Assembly (NCBI GenBank): GCA_947246475.1
Contig: CAMXSH010000026.1
Span: 1 to 33,730 of the forward strand
Direction: 5' to 3'
Source: an uncultured Roseburia sp.
GTDB taxonomy: Bacteria > Bacillota > Clostridia > Lachnospirales > Lachnospiraceae
DNA: 33,730 nt
Part shown: one piece after another, positions 8,443-17,275 of the stretch
Layout of the letters: every line of letters starts with the position of its first letter
Numbering within the stretch: the stretch's first letter is position 1
Position numbers and translations under genes: made by a program
The notes under the pieces: model-generated
Told to the model about the DNA's origin: nothing
The model's database searches: none
What the model saw: the letters and a program-made list of their open reading frames with translations, nothing else

Positions 8443-9709
8443 AGTGAAAGAGAGAAACAGAATGTCCTCCATAGCCAGGAGGATCAACGGAAAGATTGTC
8501 TGGAAGCAGTTTTCATCCTATTTCTGGATGGATCTTGGAATGTTTTTGCTGGCAGCTGCCGCCTGGTGTGTATCGATGGAGATCAACCAGGTTGGCGATC
8601 TCGAGTGGAGAGGGGTCAGCCGTTGGTTTGAAAAAGGACCTCCGACAGGAGTTATTTATTATGTCGTGGACTGGGGACAGGGCAGGATGCTGAAGGCAGA
8701 TATGAGGATGTTTCTTTACTCTGCCGCCGCCTGCCTGTGTATCGTCGGAACCGTACAGATCCTGTCACTGCTATTTCAGATGATTGGCGGGGCGAAGAAG
8801 ATCCGGTATCAGCTGCATCCCCTGAATGAGCTGGCAAAAAAGGCGGAGGAACTGAGCAGCATCGCCTTTGATGAGAGCAAGTTCCATCTTCTGGAGGATG
8901 CCATTTCCAATGTAAACCCGGAAGAGGGAAGGGAGCATCTTCATATCGGTGACAAGGAGCTGCAGGGTCTGGAGCAGGCAGTGAATAACCTTATCGACCG
9001 CATGAGGGATTCTTACCGCCAGCAGTCGCGTTTTGTGTCGGATGCCTCCCATGAACTCCGCACTCCGATCTCTGTGATCCAGGGATATGCCAATATGTTG
9101 GACCGCTGGGGAAAAGAGGACGAGACCGTCCTGGAGGAGGGGATTGAGGCGATTAAACATGAGTCGGAACATATGTCGGCTCTCGTAGAACAGCTATTGT
9201 TCCTCGCCCGGTCTGACAGCGGAAAAAATCAGATGGTGAAGGAACAGGTGGATCTGGGAGAACTGGTGAAGGAGGTGTATGAAGAGTCCCATATGATCGA
9301 TGAAAATCATCAGTACTCTCTGAATAAGCCGGAGGGAGGCAGATTTTTCCTCACGGGGGATGCTACCATGCTCAAGCAGACCATGCGTATACTGGCGGAT
9401 AATGCCATGAAGTACAGCAGAGAGGGAGACGAGATTCTGTTCTCTGTGGGAAAGGCGGAGGATGGGAAAAGTGAGATCTTTTTTTCTGTGCAGGACAGCG
9501 GCGAGGGAATGAAAGAACAGGATGTTATTCATATTTTTGAGCGGTTTTTCCGTTCGGACACGGCGCGGAACAGCAGTACGGGAGGTACTGGACTGGGACT
9601 TTCCATCGCCAAATGGATCGTGGATAAACACAGGGGGCATTTTGAGATCCTGTCCAGGGAAGGGCTTGGCACAAGGATCACCGTGTGGCTGCCGGTAAAA
9701 GAACAATAG
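8435..9709 (+). CDS. Membrane sensor histidine kinase, partner of the upstream response regulator
   Basis: A 424-residue kinase. Two transmembrane helices at about residues 28-48 and 92-117 flank a short (~45-residue) extracytoplasmic loop, so sensing may occur in the membrane or through the loop. A linker with weak HAMP resemblance follows, then HisKA with His206 in FVSDASHELRTPISVIQGYA. The ATPase boxes are complete: N (ILADNAMKYS), G1 (DSGEGM), F (IFERFFR) and G2 (STGGTGLGLSIAKWIVDKH). The ATG at 8435 overlaps the regulator stop by eight bases; an internal ATG at 8462 is a possible alternative. The signal is unknown; the UBA-like membrane protein in the same operon is a candidate accessory. 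Confidence 0.94.
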   Translation: MTKVKERNRMSSIARRINGKIVWKQFSSYFWMDLGMFLLAAAAWCVSMEINQVGDLEWRGVSRWFEKGPPTGVIYYVVDWGQGRMLKADMRMFLYSAAACLCIVGTVQILSLLFQMIGGAKKIRYQLHPLNELAKKAEELSSIAFDESKFHLLEDAISNVNPEEGREHLHIGDKELQGLEQAVNNLIDRMRDSYRQQSRFVSDASHELRTPISVIQGYANMLDRWGKEDETVLEEGIEAIKHESEHMSALVEQLLFLARSDSGKNQMVKEQVDLGELVKEVYEESHMIDENHQYSLNKPEGGRFFLTGDATMLKQTMRILADNAMKYSREGDEILFSVGKAEDGKSEIFFSVQDSGEGMKEQDVIHIFERFFRSDTARNSSTGGTGLGLSIAKWIVDKHRGHFEILSREGLGTRITVWLPVKEQ

Positions 9710-9867
9710 CTGACGAATGGCGCCAGAGGATGAGGATCTTTGATGACGCCCAGCGGGACCTGGTGATCGAAGTGCCGGCGAGCAAAGAGAAGGAGTATCA
9801 GAAGGCTATGAAGAAGAAAGGGCTTTCAAAGTATGTGAAGATCATCGGAAAAAGAGCGCTGGATTAG
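9685..9867 (+). CDS. Small hypothetical protein at the end of the two-component operon
   Basis: A reading frame of 60 codons from GTG 9685, overlapping the kinase end in another frame. If ATG 9730 is used instead the product has 45 residues, but the only SD-like bases there directly abut the ATG. The non-overlapping part has a plausible protein-like composition (DLVIEVPASKEKEYQKAMKK, KYVKIIGKRALD) and is followed by a strong terminator, which supports a real last gene. I do not recognise the family. It could also be a chance frame. Confidence 0.4.
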   Translation: MAAGKRTIADEWRQRMRIFDDAQRDLVIEVPASKEKEYQKAMKKKGLSKYVKIIGKRALD

Positions 9868-9889
9868 TGGAATATAGACGAACAAACTA

Positions 9890-9936
9890 GGGAGTCCCCA
9901 GCTATGGTTTTAAATCATAGCTGGGGACTCCCCTTT
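9890..9936. terminator. Bidirectional intrinsic terminator, 17-bp perfect stem
   Basis: 9890-9906 (GGGAGTCCCCAGCTATG) pairs perfectly with 9916-9932, with a nine-base loop. Short T-runs flank it on both strands. It separates the plus-strand two-component operon from the minus-strand argG. Confidence 0.85.
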
Positions 9937-9960
9937 CAATGTATCATTAACAATTATTTT

Positions 9961-11175
9961 TTACTTCTCCAATTCCTGCTGCTTCATGGCACGAACCTTT
10001 GTGGAGAGACCGAAGAGATTGATAAAGCCTTCGGCGTCGTGGTGATCATAGAGGTCACCGGTAGTAAAGGATGCGATGCTCTCATTGTACAGAGAATAAG
10101 GTGAAGTGGTGCCAGCTTTGATAATATTTCCCTTGTAGAGCTTGAATTTCACTTCCCCGGTAACGTATTTCTGGGTGGACTCGATAAATGCCTGTACTGC
10201 CTCGCGCAGCGGGCTGAACCATTTTCCTTCATAAACGATCTGAGCCAGTTTGTTACCCATGTCCATCTTCATGGCATAGGTGTCACGGTCGAGGATCAGC
10301 TCCTCTAACTGCTGGTGAGCTTCATAGAGGATCGTTCCGCCGGGGGTCTCATACACACCGCGGGATTTCATGCCGACTACGCGGTTTTCCACGATATCTA
10401 CAATGCCGACGCCGTGTTTGCCGCCCAGACGGTTCAGCTCACGGATGATGTCAGATACTTTCATTTCTTTGCCGTTTACCGACTTTGGAACACCCTGCTC
10501 AAAAGTCATGGTCACCATTTCGCCCTCTTCCGGTGCTTTTTCCGGTGTGGTGCCGAGAACCAGAAGATGGTCAAAGTCCGGTTCGTTGGAAGGATCTTCC
10601 AGTTCCAGGCCTTCGTGGCTGATGTGCCACAGGTTGCGGTCGCGGCTGTAGCTGGAATCTGCCGAAAAGGGAAGATCGATGCCGTGTGCTTTGCAGTACT
10701 CGATTTCGGACTCACGGGAATCCATGGTCCATTTGTCGCTCCTCCAGGCAGCGATGATCTTCAGGTCAGGAGCCAGCGCCTTGATACCCAGCTCAAAACG
10801 GATCTGATCGTTTCCTTTTCCTGTAGCGCCGTGGCAGATCGCAGAAGCGCCCTCTTTGCGGGCGATCTCTACGAGACGTTTTGCAATGACCGGACGTGCC
10901 ATCGAGGTTCCCAGAAGGTATTTATTTTCATATACAGCATGTCCCTGCACACAGGGAACGATGTACTCGTCACAGAACTCATCGGTTACATCTTCTATGT
11001 AGAGCTTAGAAGCTCCACAGAATTTAGCGCGTTCTTCTAGTCCATCCAGTTCCTCTTCCTGTCCACAATCCACACAGACACAAACGACTTCATAATCAAA
11101 ATTCTCCTTCAGCCATGGAATGATCGCTGTGGTATCCAGACCGCCGGAGTAGGCAAGAATAACTTTTTCTTTCAT
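9961..11175 (-). CDS. argG: Argininosuccinate synthase
   Basis: ArgG joins citrulline and aspartate with ATP to give argininosuccinate, the penultimate arginine step; 404 residues, as usual for bacteria. The N-terminal PP-loop ATP site is VILAYSGGLDTTAIIPWL. Further family blocks are FELGIKALAPDLKIIAAWR, SAICHGATGKGNDQIRFE, YSRDRNLWHISHEGLELEDP and SRGVYETPGGTILYEAH. The start is ATG at 11175 with GGAGGTC (complement of 11181-11187) five bases upstream. The frame stays open to 11289, but that extension crosses the promoter. It is divergent from the argCJBD run and shares the ArgR-box region with it. argH and argF are not in the window. Confidence 0.96.
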   Translation of the reverse strand: MKEKVILAYSGGLDTTAIIPWLKENFDYEVVCVCVDCGQEEELDGLEERAKFCGASKLYIEDVTDEFCDEYIVPCVQGHAVYENKYLLGTSMARPVIAKRLVEIARKEGASAICHGATGKGNDQIRFELGIKALAPDLKIIAAWRSDKWTMDSRESEIEYCKAHGIDLPFSADSSYSRDRNLWHISHEGLELEDPSNEPDFDHLLVLGTTPEKAPEEGEMVTMTFEQGVPKSVNGKEMKVSDIIRELNRLGGKHGVGIVDIVENRVVGMKSRGVYETPGGTILYEAHQQLEELILDRDTYAMKMDMGNKLAQIVYEGKWFSPLREAVQAFIESTQKYVTGEVKFKLYKGNIIKAGTTSPYSLYNESIASFTTGDLYDHHDAEGFINLFGLSTKVRAMKQQELEK

Positions 11176-11240
11176 GATAAGACCTCCGTAAAATAATTTA
11201 ATCACAGCCCAAAGCAGCATCGGGCTTGTTTCCTTTTCTA

Positions 11241-11269
11241 AATATACAACATAAATGAATAATATGCAA
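11241..11269 (-). promoter_or_regulatory. argG promoter
   Basis: On the minus strand, TTGCAT (complement of 11264-11269), a 17-base spacer, then TATATT (complement of 11241-11246). It lies about 65 bases upstream of the argG ATG. Confidence 0.7.
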
Positions 11270-11270
11270 G
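11253..11270. promoter_or_regulatory. ARG-box-like operator overlapping the argG -35
   Basis: ATGAATAATATGCAAG resembles the ArgR/AhrC half-site pair (TGAAT-N4-ATTCA type). It covers the argG -35 hexamer, which is where a repressor would block transcription. The match is imperfect and judged by eye. Confidence 0.5.
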
Positions 11271-11319
11271 AGAAAAAATTATTTTCCATCGGAAAAATAT
11301 CCTTAATAATAATTTATAC

Positions 11320-11348
11320 TTGCGTAATATTTTCCAGAGGTGTATAAT
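11320..11348 (+). promoter_or_regulatory. Rightward promoter of the lipoprotein-argCJBD run
   Basis: TTGCGT at 11320-11325, a 17-base spacer, then TATAAT at 11343-11348. No other promoter is apparent before argC, and only 15 bases separate the lipoprotein gene from argC. So this is the likely promoter of the arginine operon. Confidence 0.7.
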
Positions 11349-11357
11349 AAGAGTGCT

Positions 11358-11375
11358 TATGAATATAATGCATAA
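11358..11375. promoter_or_regulatory. ARG-box-like operator at the rightward transcription start
   Basis: TATGAATATAATGCATAA is a near-palindrome of ARG-box type, beginning ten bases after the -10 hexamer, at the predicted transcript start. Confidence 0.5.
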
Positions 11376-11385
11376 AAATGAGTTT

Positions 11386-11405
11386 TATACATTAAAATAT
11401 TCATT
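11386..11405. promoter_or_regulatory. Second downstream ARG-box-like site
   Basis: TACATTAAAATATTCA at 11388-11403 reads TGAATATTTTAATGTA on the other strand, a weaker ARG-box match. Tandem boxes are usual for ArgR hexamer binding. The rest of the divergent region up to 11493 shows nothing further that I can support. Confidence 0.4.
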
Positions 11406-11507
11406 TCATCAACGATTATGCAAAAACTGGGCAGGATATGATGGAGCAATTCTGGCGGAAAACTGCCCCGGATCATTCGGAGAGGTTCTGAAAAAGGAGG
11501 AAATGTT

Positions 11508-12658
11508 TTGAAAAAAAGTAAAGTATTACAATGCCTTCTGGTAAGTATGCTGGTGATGGCATGCCTGACTGGATGTATTGGAGAGAAAACGGAAACGGTT
11601 ATTCGTGCTGATGGCACGTGTTCATACAAATATACATATCTGTATGACAAATCCATATATGACAAGCAGGAAGTAAGGATGACACAATCACTGAACTGAA
11701 TTCGGGGGACTATCAGAAAGAAGTTGTGGAGATCAAGGGAACACCTTATTATTCTTTTAGCAGGATTTTTGAATTTAGCAATATAAATGAATTTAAGGCA
11801 TTCCTAACGGAGGATGAAACCTATTACCGTAAGATCACGGCAGATTCCAAAGCTGCGTCCCAGTACGATAAGAGTTCCCACACGGCGCCCTACTCATCGG
11901 TGACGCTGGACTCCGAAACGTTTATCGGGGTTTTAAAGGATTCTATCCTGGATGAGGGCGAGAAAAATAATTCCCAGGGTAAATCAACTTCAGGATCAAA
12001 AGATACAACGGAGGCGACAGGTATTGATCTCAATGGCAGTAAGAGTGTTGGTGAGATGTATGAAAAACTGGGAATTGTTGTAGAAATTTCTGTCACACTC
12101 CCCACCCCCATCACCGGGAGCAACGGAAAGATCCAGGGAAATTCTGCCACATGGAGCATGAACGATCTGCCGGATGACGGTAAACTGATCGCTGTTACAG
12201 GCAATAACCCGATCTTGTCCTCAGACCAGACGCCGCCGGTGATCAAAGGAGTAAAGAACCAGGGATTGTATAAAAAATCGGTAAAAGTAACTGCACAGGA
12301 TAATGTATGCCTGAAGGAATTGCGGCTCAATGGAATCCGGTATAATACATCTGCTTTCCGCATCAGTCAGAGCGGTTCTTACACGCTGACCGCCGAAGAT
12401 GCCTGCCACAATAAGACTACGGTACGTTTTAAGATCGATAAGAAGAAGCCCGTAATCAAAGGAGCGAAAAACGGCAAAAGATATCGTAAAAATGTAACGA
12501 TGAGATTTTCTGATAAAAACGGAATCCGGAGTGTTCAAATAAATGGAAAAAAGAGGAGTGCAAAAAAGGTGGTTTTGAAAAAGAACGGAAAATATACCGT
12601 GAAGGTGACGGATAAGGCGGGAAATACGAGCAGGATCCGGTTCTGGATCAACAAATAA
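11508..12658 (+). pseudogene. Frameshifted lipoprotein with two C-terminal Ig-like repeats
   Basis: The start is TTG 11508, with AAGGAGG seven bases upstream. The signal peptide ends LVMACLTGC, a clear lipobox. The frame stops at 11697-11699 after 63 codons. From about 11663 the -1/+2 frame is open and continues to 12658; in it the text after the stop region reads DDTITELNSGDYQKEV and joins naturally. The break therefore lies near 11671-11681. The second part has a Ser/Asp-rich linker and two similar Ig-like repeats (TPPVIKGVKNQGLYKKSV and KKPVIKGAKNGKRYRKNV), the last ending DKAGNTSRIRFWINK. No slippery heptamer is seen at the break, so I favour mutation or a sequencing error over programmed frameshifting. 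It sits between the ArgR-type promoter and argC. Function unknown; probably surface attached if intact. Confidence 0.7.
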
Positions 12659-12673
12659 TACAGGAGGAGATAA

Positions 12674-13717
12674 GTGGTGATTAAAGCAGGTATTATCGGT
12701 TCCACCGGATATGCCGGACAGGAGCTTGTGAGATTATTGTTGCAGCACAAGGAAGCAGAGATTATATGGTATGGTTCCAAAAGCTATGTGGATGAAAAAT
12801 TCAGCCGTGTATTTGGCAATATGTTTCAGATCGTAGAAAATCTATGCCAGGGAGACGATCTTCATACTCTATGCCGGGAGGCGGATGTGATCTTTACGGC
12901 GACCCCTCAGGGCTATCTTGCCTCTGTCATCGATGAGGAAATTCTCAGTCAGTGCAAGGTGATCGACCTGAGTGCAGATTTCCGTATCAAAGATGTAGCG
13001 GTGTATGAAAAATGGTATGGTATCCAGCATAAAAGCAGCCAGTTCATCGAAGAGGCGGTGTATGGGCTCTGTGAGCTGAACCGGGAGAAGATCAGAGGGG
13101 CGAGGCTTGTGGCAAATCCGGGTTGTTATCCTACTTGCTCTACCCTTGCCATAGCGCCTATGGTGAGAGAAGGGTACATTGATACGAAGACGCTGGTGAT
13201 TGACGCCAAGTCTGGTACAAGCGGTGCCGGAAGAGGAGCAAAGGTGCCGAATCTTTATTGTGAAGTCAACGAAAATATTAAGGCATACGGTGTAACCAGC
13301 CACAGACATACCCCAGAGATCGAAGAGCAGTTATCTTATGCAGCCGGAGAGCCGGTTATGCTGAATTTTACACCCCATCTGGTTCCGATGAACCGGGGGA
13401 TTCTGATCACGGCATACGCCAATTTAAAGCCTGGTGTTACAAAGGAAATGGTATACGATGCCTATCAAAAGGCGTACAAAGAAGAGTATTTTGTCCGGGT
13501 TCTTGAAGAGGGAACCTGCCCAGAGACGAGATGGGTAGAGGGAAGCAATTTTGTCGACGTTTGCCCCAAGGTAGATGAGCGCACTGGCCGGGTGATCATG
13601 ATGGGAGCCATGGATAACATTACGAAGGGAGCCGCCGGGCAGGCGGTTCAGAACATGAACATATTATTCGGGCTGGATGAGACGGAAGGGCTTCGTCTGG
13701 TTCCAGTATTTCCGTGA
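12674..13717 (+). CDS. argC: N-acetyl-gamma-glutamyl-phosphate reductase
   Basis: ArgC reduces N-acetylglutamyl phosphate to the semialdehyde with NADPH, the third arginine step; 347 residues. The NADP-binding N-terminus is AGIIGSTGYAGQELVRLL. The catalytic Cys is near residue 151 in VANPGCYPTCSTLAI, and the catalytic His lies in SHRHTPEIEEQL. Starts at GTG 12674 or the adjacent GTG 12677; AGGAGGA at 12662-12668 suits either. Its stop falls inside the stretch just before the argJ ATG. The frame is close-packed after the broken lipoprotein gene (15 bases). Confidence 0.95.
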   Translation: MVIKAGIIGSTGYAGQELVRLLLQHKEAEIIWYGSKSYVDEKFSRVFGNMFQIVENLCQGDDLHTLCREADVIFTATPQGYLASVIDEEILSQCKVIDLSADFRIKDVAVYEKWYGIQHKSSQFIEEAVYGLCELNREKIRGARLVANPGCYPTCSTLAIAPMVREGYIDTKTLVIDAKSGTSGAGRGAKVPNLYCEVNENIKAYGVTSHRHTPEIEEQLSYAAGEPVMLNFTPHLVPMNRGILITAYANLKPGVTKEMVYDAYQKAYKEEYFVRVLEEGTCPETRWVEGSNFVDVCPKVDERTGRVIMMGAMDNITKGAAGQAVQNMNILFGLDETEGLRLVPVFP

Positions 13718-13734
13718 TTGTAAGGGAGGAAGAC

Positions 13735-14973
13735 ATGATAAAGCAGATGGATGGGGGCGTGACAGCCGCCCAGGGATTTCAGGCGGCAGGAGCAGCTGCC
13801 GGGATAAAATATGAAAACAGGAAGGATATGGCGCTGGTGTACACCAGGGAGCCCGCGGTGGCGGCGGGAACTTTTACTACAAATGTAGTAAAAGCTGCCC
13901 CAGTGCTGTGGGACAAAGAACTGATTGAAAAAGGGAATCCGGTTCATGCTGTCGTACTGAACAGCGGTATTGCCAATGCCTGTACGGGAGAGGAAGGCAA
14001 AGAGAATAATGTCCAGATGGCGGCGGCAGTGGCAGAGGAACTGTCTGTCTCTGTACAGGAAGTCCTTACCTGTTCCACAGGCGTCATTGGGATGCAGCTG
14101 AATATGGAGCCGGTAAAGAAAGGCGCTGAATTGTTGAAGGAGGCGCTGGCAGATACGAGAGAGGCGGCAAGAGCAGCGGCAGAGGCGATCATGACCACAG
14201 ATACATGTCCGAAGGAATGTGCAGCAGAATTTGAGACAGAGGGAAAGAAAGTGGTCGTCGGCGGCATGTCTAAGGGGTCTGGTATGATCCACCCGAATAT
14301 GGCGACGATGTTAAGTGTGATAACGACGGATGCCTGCATTGGACAGGAGCTTCTTACGGAGACCCTCCGGAGCGTGGTGGGGGATACCTTCAATATGATT
14401 TCGGTGGACCGGGATACTTCTACCAATGATACCTGTATCGTGCTGGCAAACGGAATGTCTGGGATTCCTGAGATCAAGAAAGGGACGAAGGCATATGAAG
14501 CATTCCGGGAGGCGCTTTTGCATGTGGCGCGAGAGCTGGCGAAGCAGATGGCTGGCGACGGTGAGGGCTGTACAAAGCTTCTGGAAGTAAAGGTGGAAAA
14601 TGCGGCGACAGTGGAGGCAGCAAAACAGCTCAGTAAGTCCGTTATCACCTCCAATCTTGTTAAGACCGCTGTCTATGGAAGCGATGCCAACTGGGGAAGG
14701 ATTCTCTGTGCATTAGGGTATGCCGGGGTGGAGTTTGATCCGGAGAAGGTGGATCTCACCATTTGCGCTGAAGTCCAAGAAGGCATGGTATCCATTGTTC
14801 TTGTAAAAGACGGAGTGGCGACGGAATACAGCGAAGAAGAAGCTACAAAGCTTCTCAGTCAGAGTGAGGTATCGGTGGTCTGTGATATGAAACAGGGAAA
14901 TGCATCCGCTGTGGCGTGGGGATGTGATCTGACCTATGATTACGTGAAAATCAATGGGGATTACCGGTCTTAA
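13735..14973 (+). CDS. argJ: Bifunctional glutamate N-acetyltransferase / amino-acid acetyltransferase
   Basis: ArgJ recycles the acetyl group from N-acetylornithine to glutamate and, in bifunctional forms, also uses acetyl-CoA to start the pathway. The 412-residue precursor has the self-cleavage motif [18 protein letters not shown] with the nucleophilic Thr at 191, which splits it into alpha and beta chains. The N-terminal [18 protein letters not shown] and the [11 protein letters not shown] and [18 protein letters not shown] blocks are typical. ATG 13735 follows GGGAGGAAG by a few bases. As no separate argA or argE is seen here, this enzyme supports a cyclic pathway. Bifunctionality cannot be proved from sequence alone. 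Confidence 0.95.
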   Translation: MIKQMDGGVTAAQGFQAAGAAAGIKYENRKDMALVYTREPAVAAGTFTTNVVKAAPVLWDKELIEKGNPVHAVVLNSGIANACTGEEGKENNVQMAAAVAEELSVSVQEVLTCSTGVIGMQLNMEPVKKGAELLKEALADTREAARAAAEAIMTTDTCPKECAAEFETEGKKVVVGGMSKGSGMIHPNMATMLSVITTDACIGQELLTETLRSVVGDTFNMISVDRDTSTNDTCIVLANGMSGIPEIKKGTKAYEAFREALLHVARELAKQMAGDGEGCTKLLEVKVENAATVEAAKQLSKSVITSNLVKTAVYGSDANWGRILCALGYAGVEFDPEKVDLTICAEVQEGMVSIVLVKDGVATEYSEEEATKLLSQSEVSVVCDMKQGNASAVAWGCDLTYDYVKINGDYRS

Positions 14974-15005
14974 TAGATAAAAGAACAGAAAGGTTATGGA
15001 GAACA

Positions 15006-15908
15006 ATGGAAGAATTTATGCATGAGGTGCTGATCAAGGCGGAGACTTTGATTGAAGCACTCCCTTATATCAGGGATTTTAATAATAAAAAAGTAGTGGT
15101 AAAATACGGTGGCAGCGCCATGCTGGATGAAAAACTCCAGCAGAGTGTGATCAAAGATGTTGCCCTGCTGAAGCTGGTGGGAATGAAACCGATCATTGTC
15201 CATGGCGGCGGAAAGGAGATCAGTAAGTGGGTGAAGCTCATGGGCAAAGAGCCAGAGTTTGTAGAGGGGCTTCGGGTGACAGATGATGATACCATGGAAG
15301 TGGCGGAGATGGTATTAAATAAAGTAAACAAACATCTGGTGCAGATGATGGAGAAACTTGGCGTCCGGGCTGCCGGAATCAGCGGAAAGGATGGCGGCAC
15401 GATCCACTGCGATAAAAAAATGGTAAATGGCAGGGATATTGGTTATGTAGGAGATGTAAAGGAAGTAAACTGCGAGCTTATCGATACTCTTTTGGAAAAT
15501 GATTTTGTACCAATCATCGCCCCCATCGGTCTCGGAGATGATTTTAAGTCCTATAACATAAACGCTGACGATGCGGCGTGTGCCATCGCCAAATCCATAA
15601 AGGCAGAGAAGCTGGCATTTATGACAGACATAGAAGGGGTATGCCGGGATGCCGGAGATCCCTCTACGCTGATGTCCGTGCTGACACTGGATGAGGCAAA
15701 TAAGCTGATCGAGGACGGCTTTATCGGCGGCGGCATGCTTCCCAAACTGAGAAACTGCATCGATGCGGTAGAGGGCGGCGTGAGCCGGGTTCATATCCTT
15801 GATGGGCGGAGGGACCACTGCCTTTTGCTTGAGTTCTATACGAAAAAGGGTATCGGAACGGCGATTATAAATAACGAAGAGAATCTGTATGCCCATGAAA
15901 CAGAGTAA
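15006..15908 (+). CDS. argB: Acetylglutamate kinase
   Basis: ArgB phosphorylates N-acetylglutamate; 300 residues. Motifs are VVKYGGSAM (nucleotide/phosphate site), VHGGGKEIS, and [20 protein letters not shown] near the C-terminus. The N-terminal extension [18 protein letters not shown] corresponds to the helix found in arginine-feedback-inhibited hexameric kinases and absent from the short arginine-insensitive E. coli type. So allosteric inhibition by arginine is likely, by inference. Starts at ATG 15006 with GGAGA just upstream; a second ATG at 15018 is possible. Confidence 0.95.
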   Translation: MEEFMHEVLIKAETLIEALPYIRDFNNKKVVVKYGGSAMLDEKLQQSVIKDVALLKLVGMKPIIVHGGGKEISKWVKLMGKEPEFVEGLRVTDDDTMEVAEMVLNKVNKHLVQMMEKLGVRAAGISGKDGGTIHCDKKMVNGRDIGYVGDVKEVNCELIDTLLENDFVPIIAPIGLGDDFKSYNINADDAACAIAKSIKAEKLAFMTDIEGVCRDAGDPSTLMSVLTLDEANKLIEDGFIGGGMLPKLRNCIDAVEGGVSRVHILDGRRDHCLLLEFYTKKGIGTAIINNEENLYAHETE

Positions 15909-15934
15909 TATGACATAAAGTGAGGTTTGGCGAA

Positions 15935-17125
15935 ATGATGAAAAACAGCATAGATGAGGCGGAGACATATCTGATCCACTCCTACAACCGGTATCCGGTG
16001 GAGCTGGATCATGGACGGGGGGTATACCTCTTTGATACGGAAGGAAAAAAATACCTTGATTTTGGCGGCGGCATCGCTGTATGTGCCCTTGGCTACAGCG
16101 ACGAGGAGTTTAAAGAGGCGCTGAAAGAACAGATTGACAAGGGACTGCATTTTTCTAATTACTTTTATTCAGAACCATTGAAGAAGGCAGCCCAGGGACT
16201 GGCGAAGGCCACAGGGCTGGACAAGGTATTTATGGCAAACAGTGGAACGGAAGCCAACGAGGGGGCTTTGAAGCTGGCGAGGAAATATGCCCTGATGAAA
16301 GGTTACACGGACCGGACGGAGATCGTCTCCATGAATAAGGCATTCCATGGAAGAAGTATGGGAGCGCTGTCTGTGACAGGGACGAAGAAATACCGGGAGC
16401 CCTTTGAACCGCTGATCTCCGGAGTCTGCTTTGCCGATTACAATGACCTGGAGAGTGTGGAGCAGAGCATATCGGATAAAACATACGCGGTCATCCTGGA
16501 GGCAGTCCAGGGTGAGGGCGGCATCTATCCGGCAGAGGGAGAATTTCTCAAAGGCGTCCGCGAGCTCTGCCACAAGCATGATATTATGATGATCTGCGAT
16601 GAGATCCAGTGTGGGATGGGACGTACGGGAAAGATGTTCGCCTATGAAAATTACGGCATAAAGCCGGATATCGTCACCATGGCGAAGGGAATCGGAAATG
16701 GCATCACCGTGGGCGCTATTGCGGCGACGGAAGAGGTGGCAAAAGCGTTAGTACCAGGAGACCACGGCACGACTTTTGGCGGGAATCCCCTGGCTTGTAC
16801 AGCCGTTGTCAAGTCTCTGGAAATATTTGAGGAAAAGAAGATTTTAGAGCATGTAAATACCGTGGGAAAATATCTTGATAACAAGCTCTCCGGGCTTGTG
16901 GATACATATGCTGTGGTGAAAGAAACGAGAGGGCTGGGGCTGATGCGCGGTCTGGAGTGTGATGCACCGGTGGGAGAAATCTGCAGCAAAGCGCTGGAAA
17001 AAGGATTGATCCTGATGAGCGCCGGAACCAATGTGATCCGTTTTGTCCCTCCGCTGGTGATAGAGACATGCCACATCGATGAAATGACAGGGATCCTGGA
17101 ACAGATCCTTTCGGAATATGAATAA
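15935..17125 (+). CDS. argD: Acetylornithine aminotransferase
   Basis: A PLP-dependent class III aminotransferase converting N-acetylglutamate semialdehyde to N-acetylornithine; 396 residues. It has YLDFGGGIAVCALGYSD, SGTEANEGALKLARKY, CDEIQCGMGRTGKMFAYE and the Schiff-base Lys near 251 in TMAKGIGNGITVGAIAA. The start at ATG 15935 is nine bases after GAGG; a GTG at 15920 lacks a ribosome site. Last gene of the arginine run, followed by a long hairpin and T-run. argF, argH and argR are not in the window. Confidence 0.94.
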   Translation: MMKNSIDEAETYLIHSYNRYPVELDHGRGVYLFDTEGKKYLDFGGGIAVCALGYSDEEFKEALKEQIDKGLHFSNYFYSEPLKKAAQGLAKATGLDKVFMANSGTEANEGALKLARKYALMKGYTDRTEIVSMNKAFHGRSMGALSVTGTKKYREPFEPLISGVCFADYNDLESVEQSISDKTYAVILEAVQGEGGIYPAEGEFLKGVRELCHKHDIMMICDEIQCGMGRTGKMFAYENYGIKPDIVTMAKGIGNGITVGAIAATEEVAKALVPGDHGTTFGGNPLACTAVVKSLEIFEEKKILEHVNTVGKYLDNKLSGLVDTYAVVKETRGLGLMRGLECDAPVGEICSKALEKGLILMSAGTNVIRFVPPLVIETCHIDEMTGILEQILSEYE

Positions 17126-17134
17126 TTTTGGCTG

Positions 17135-17203
17135 AGCCGGGCCCGCGCTGCTAGCTCGATGGCACCAATTTGTGCCGCCTAGCTATGTTGCCGGGCTTTT
17201 TTT
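17135..17203 (+). terminator. Long imperfect hairpin terminator after argD
   Basis: GCCCG 17141-17145 with CGGGC 17192-17196, GCTAG with CTAGC, and GGCAC with GTGCC around an AATT loop form a long, bulged stem. Seven T follow at 17197-17203. It ends the argCJBD transcript. Confidence 0.7.
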
Positions 17204-17210
17204 CTTTCTT

Positions 17211-17240
17211 TGAAACTTTTTAACCCCCTCGAAGCGTCTA
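17211..17240 (+). promoter_or_regulatory. ECF sigma-factor-type promoter (autoregulatory)
   Basis: TGAAAC at 17211-17216 and CGTCTA at 17235-17240 resemble the -35 AAC and -10 CGTC signatures recognised by SigV/SigM-type ECF factors. The 18-base spacer is slightly long. It sits upstream of an ECF sigma remnant, as expected for autoregulation. Confidence 0.55.
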
Positions 17241-17275
17241 ACAGATAGAAACAACACAGGGAGGTGGTAAAACAA

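Noticed and set aside
10315-11040. Long open frame of 241 codons on the plus strand inside argG
   Set aside because: It is entirely antisense to argG, has no ribosome site or family motifs, and arises from the codon bias of the real gene.
11176-11240. T-box or other riboswitch in the argG leader
   Set aside because: The leader is only about 65 bases, with a minor hairpin and no T-box core or terminator.
11359-11511. Possible leader peptide upstream of the lipoprotein/argC run
   Set aside because: A 50-codon frame ends overlapping the TTG start at 11508, but it has no clear ribosome site and no arginine run, and it coincides with the operator sequences.
11660-11700. Programmed -1 frameshift in the lipoprotein gene
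   Set aside because: No X-XXY-YYZ heptamer or downstream pseudoknot is apparent; mutation or sequencing error is simpler.
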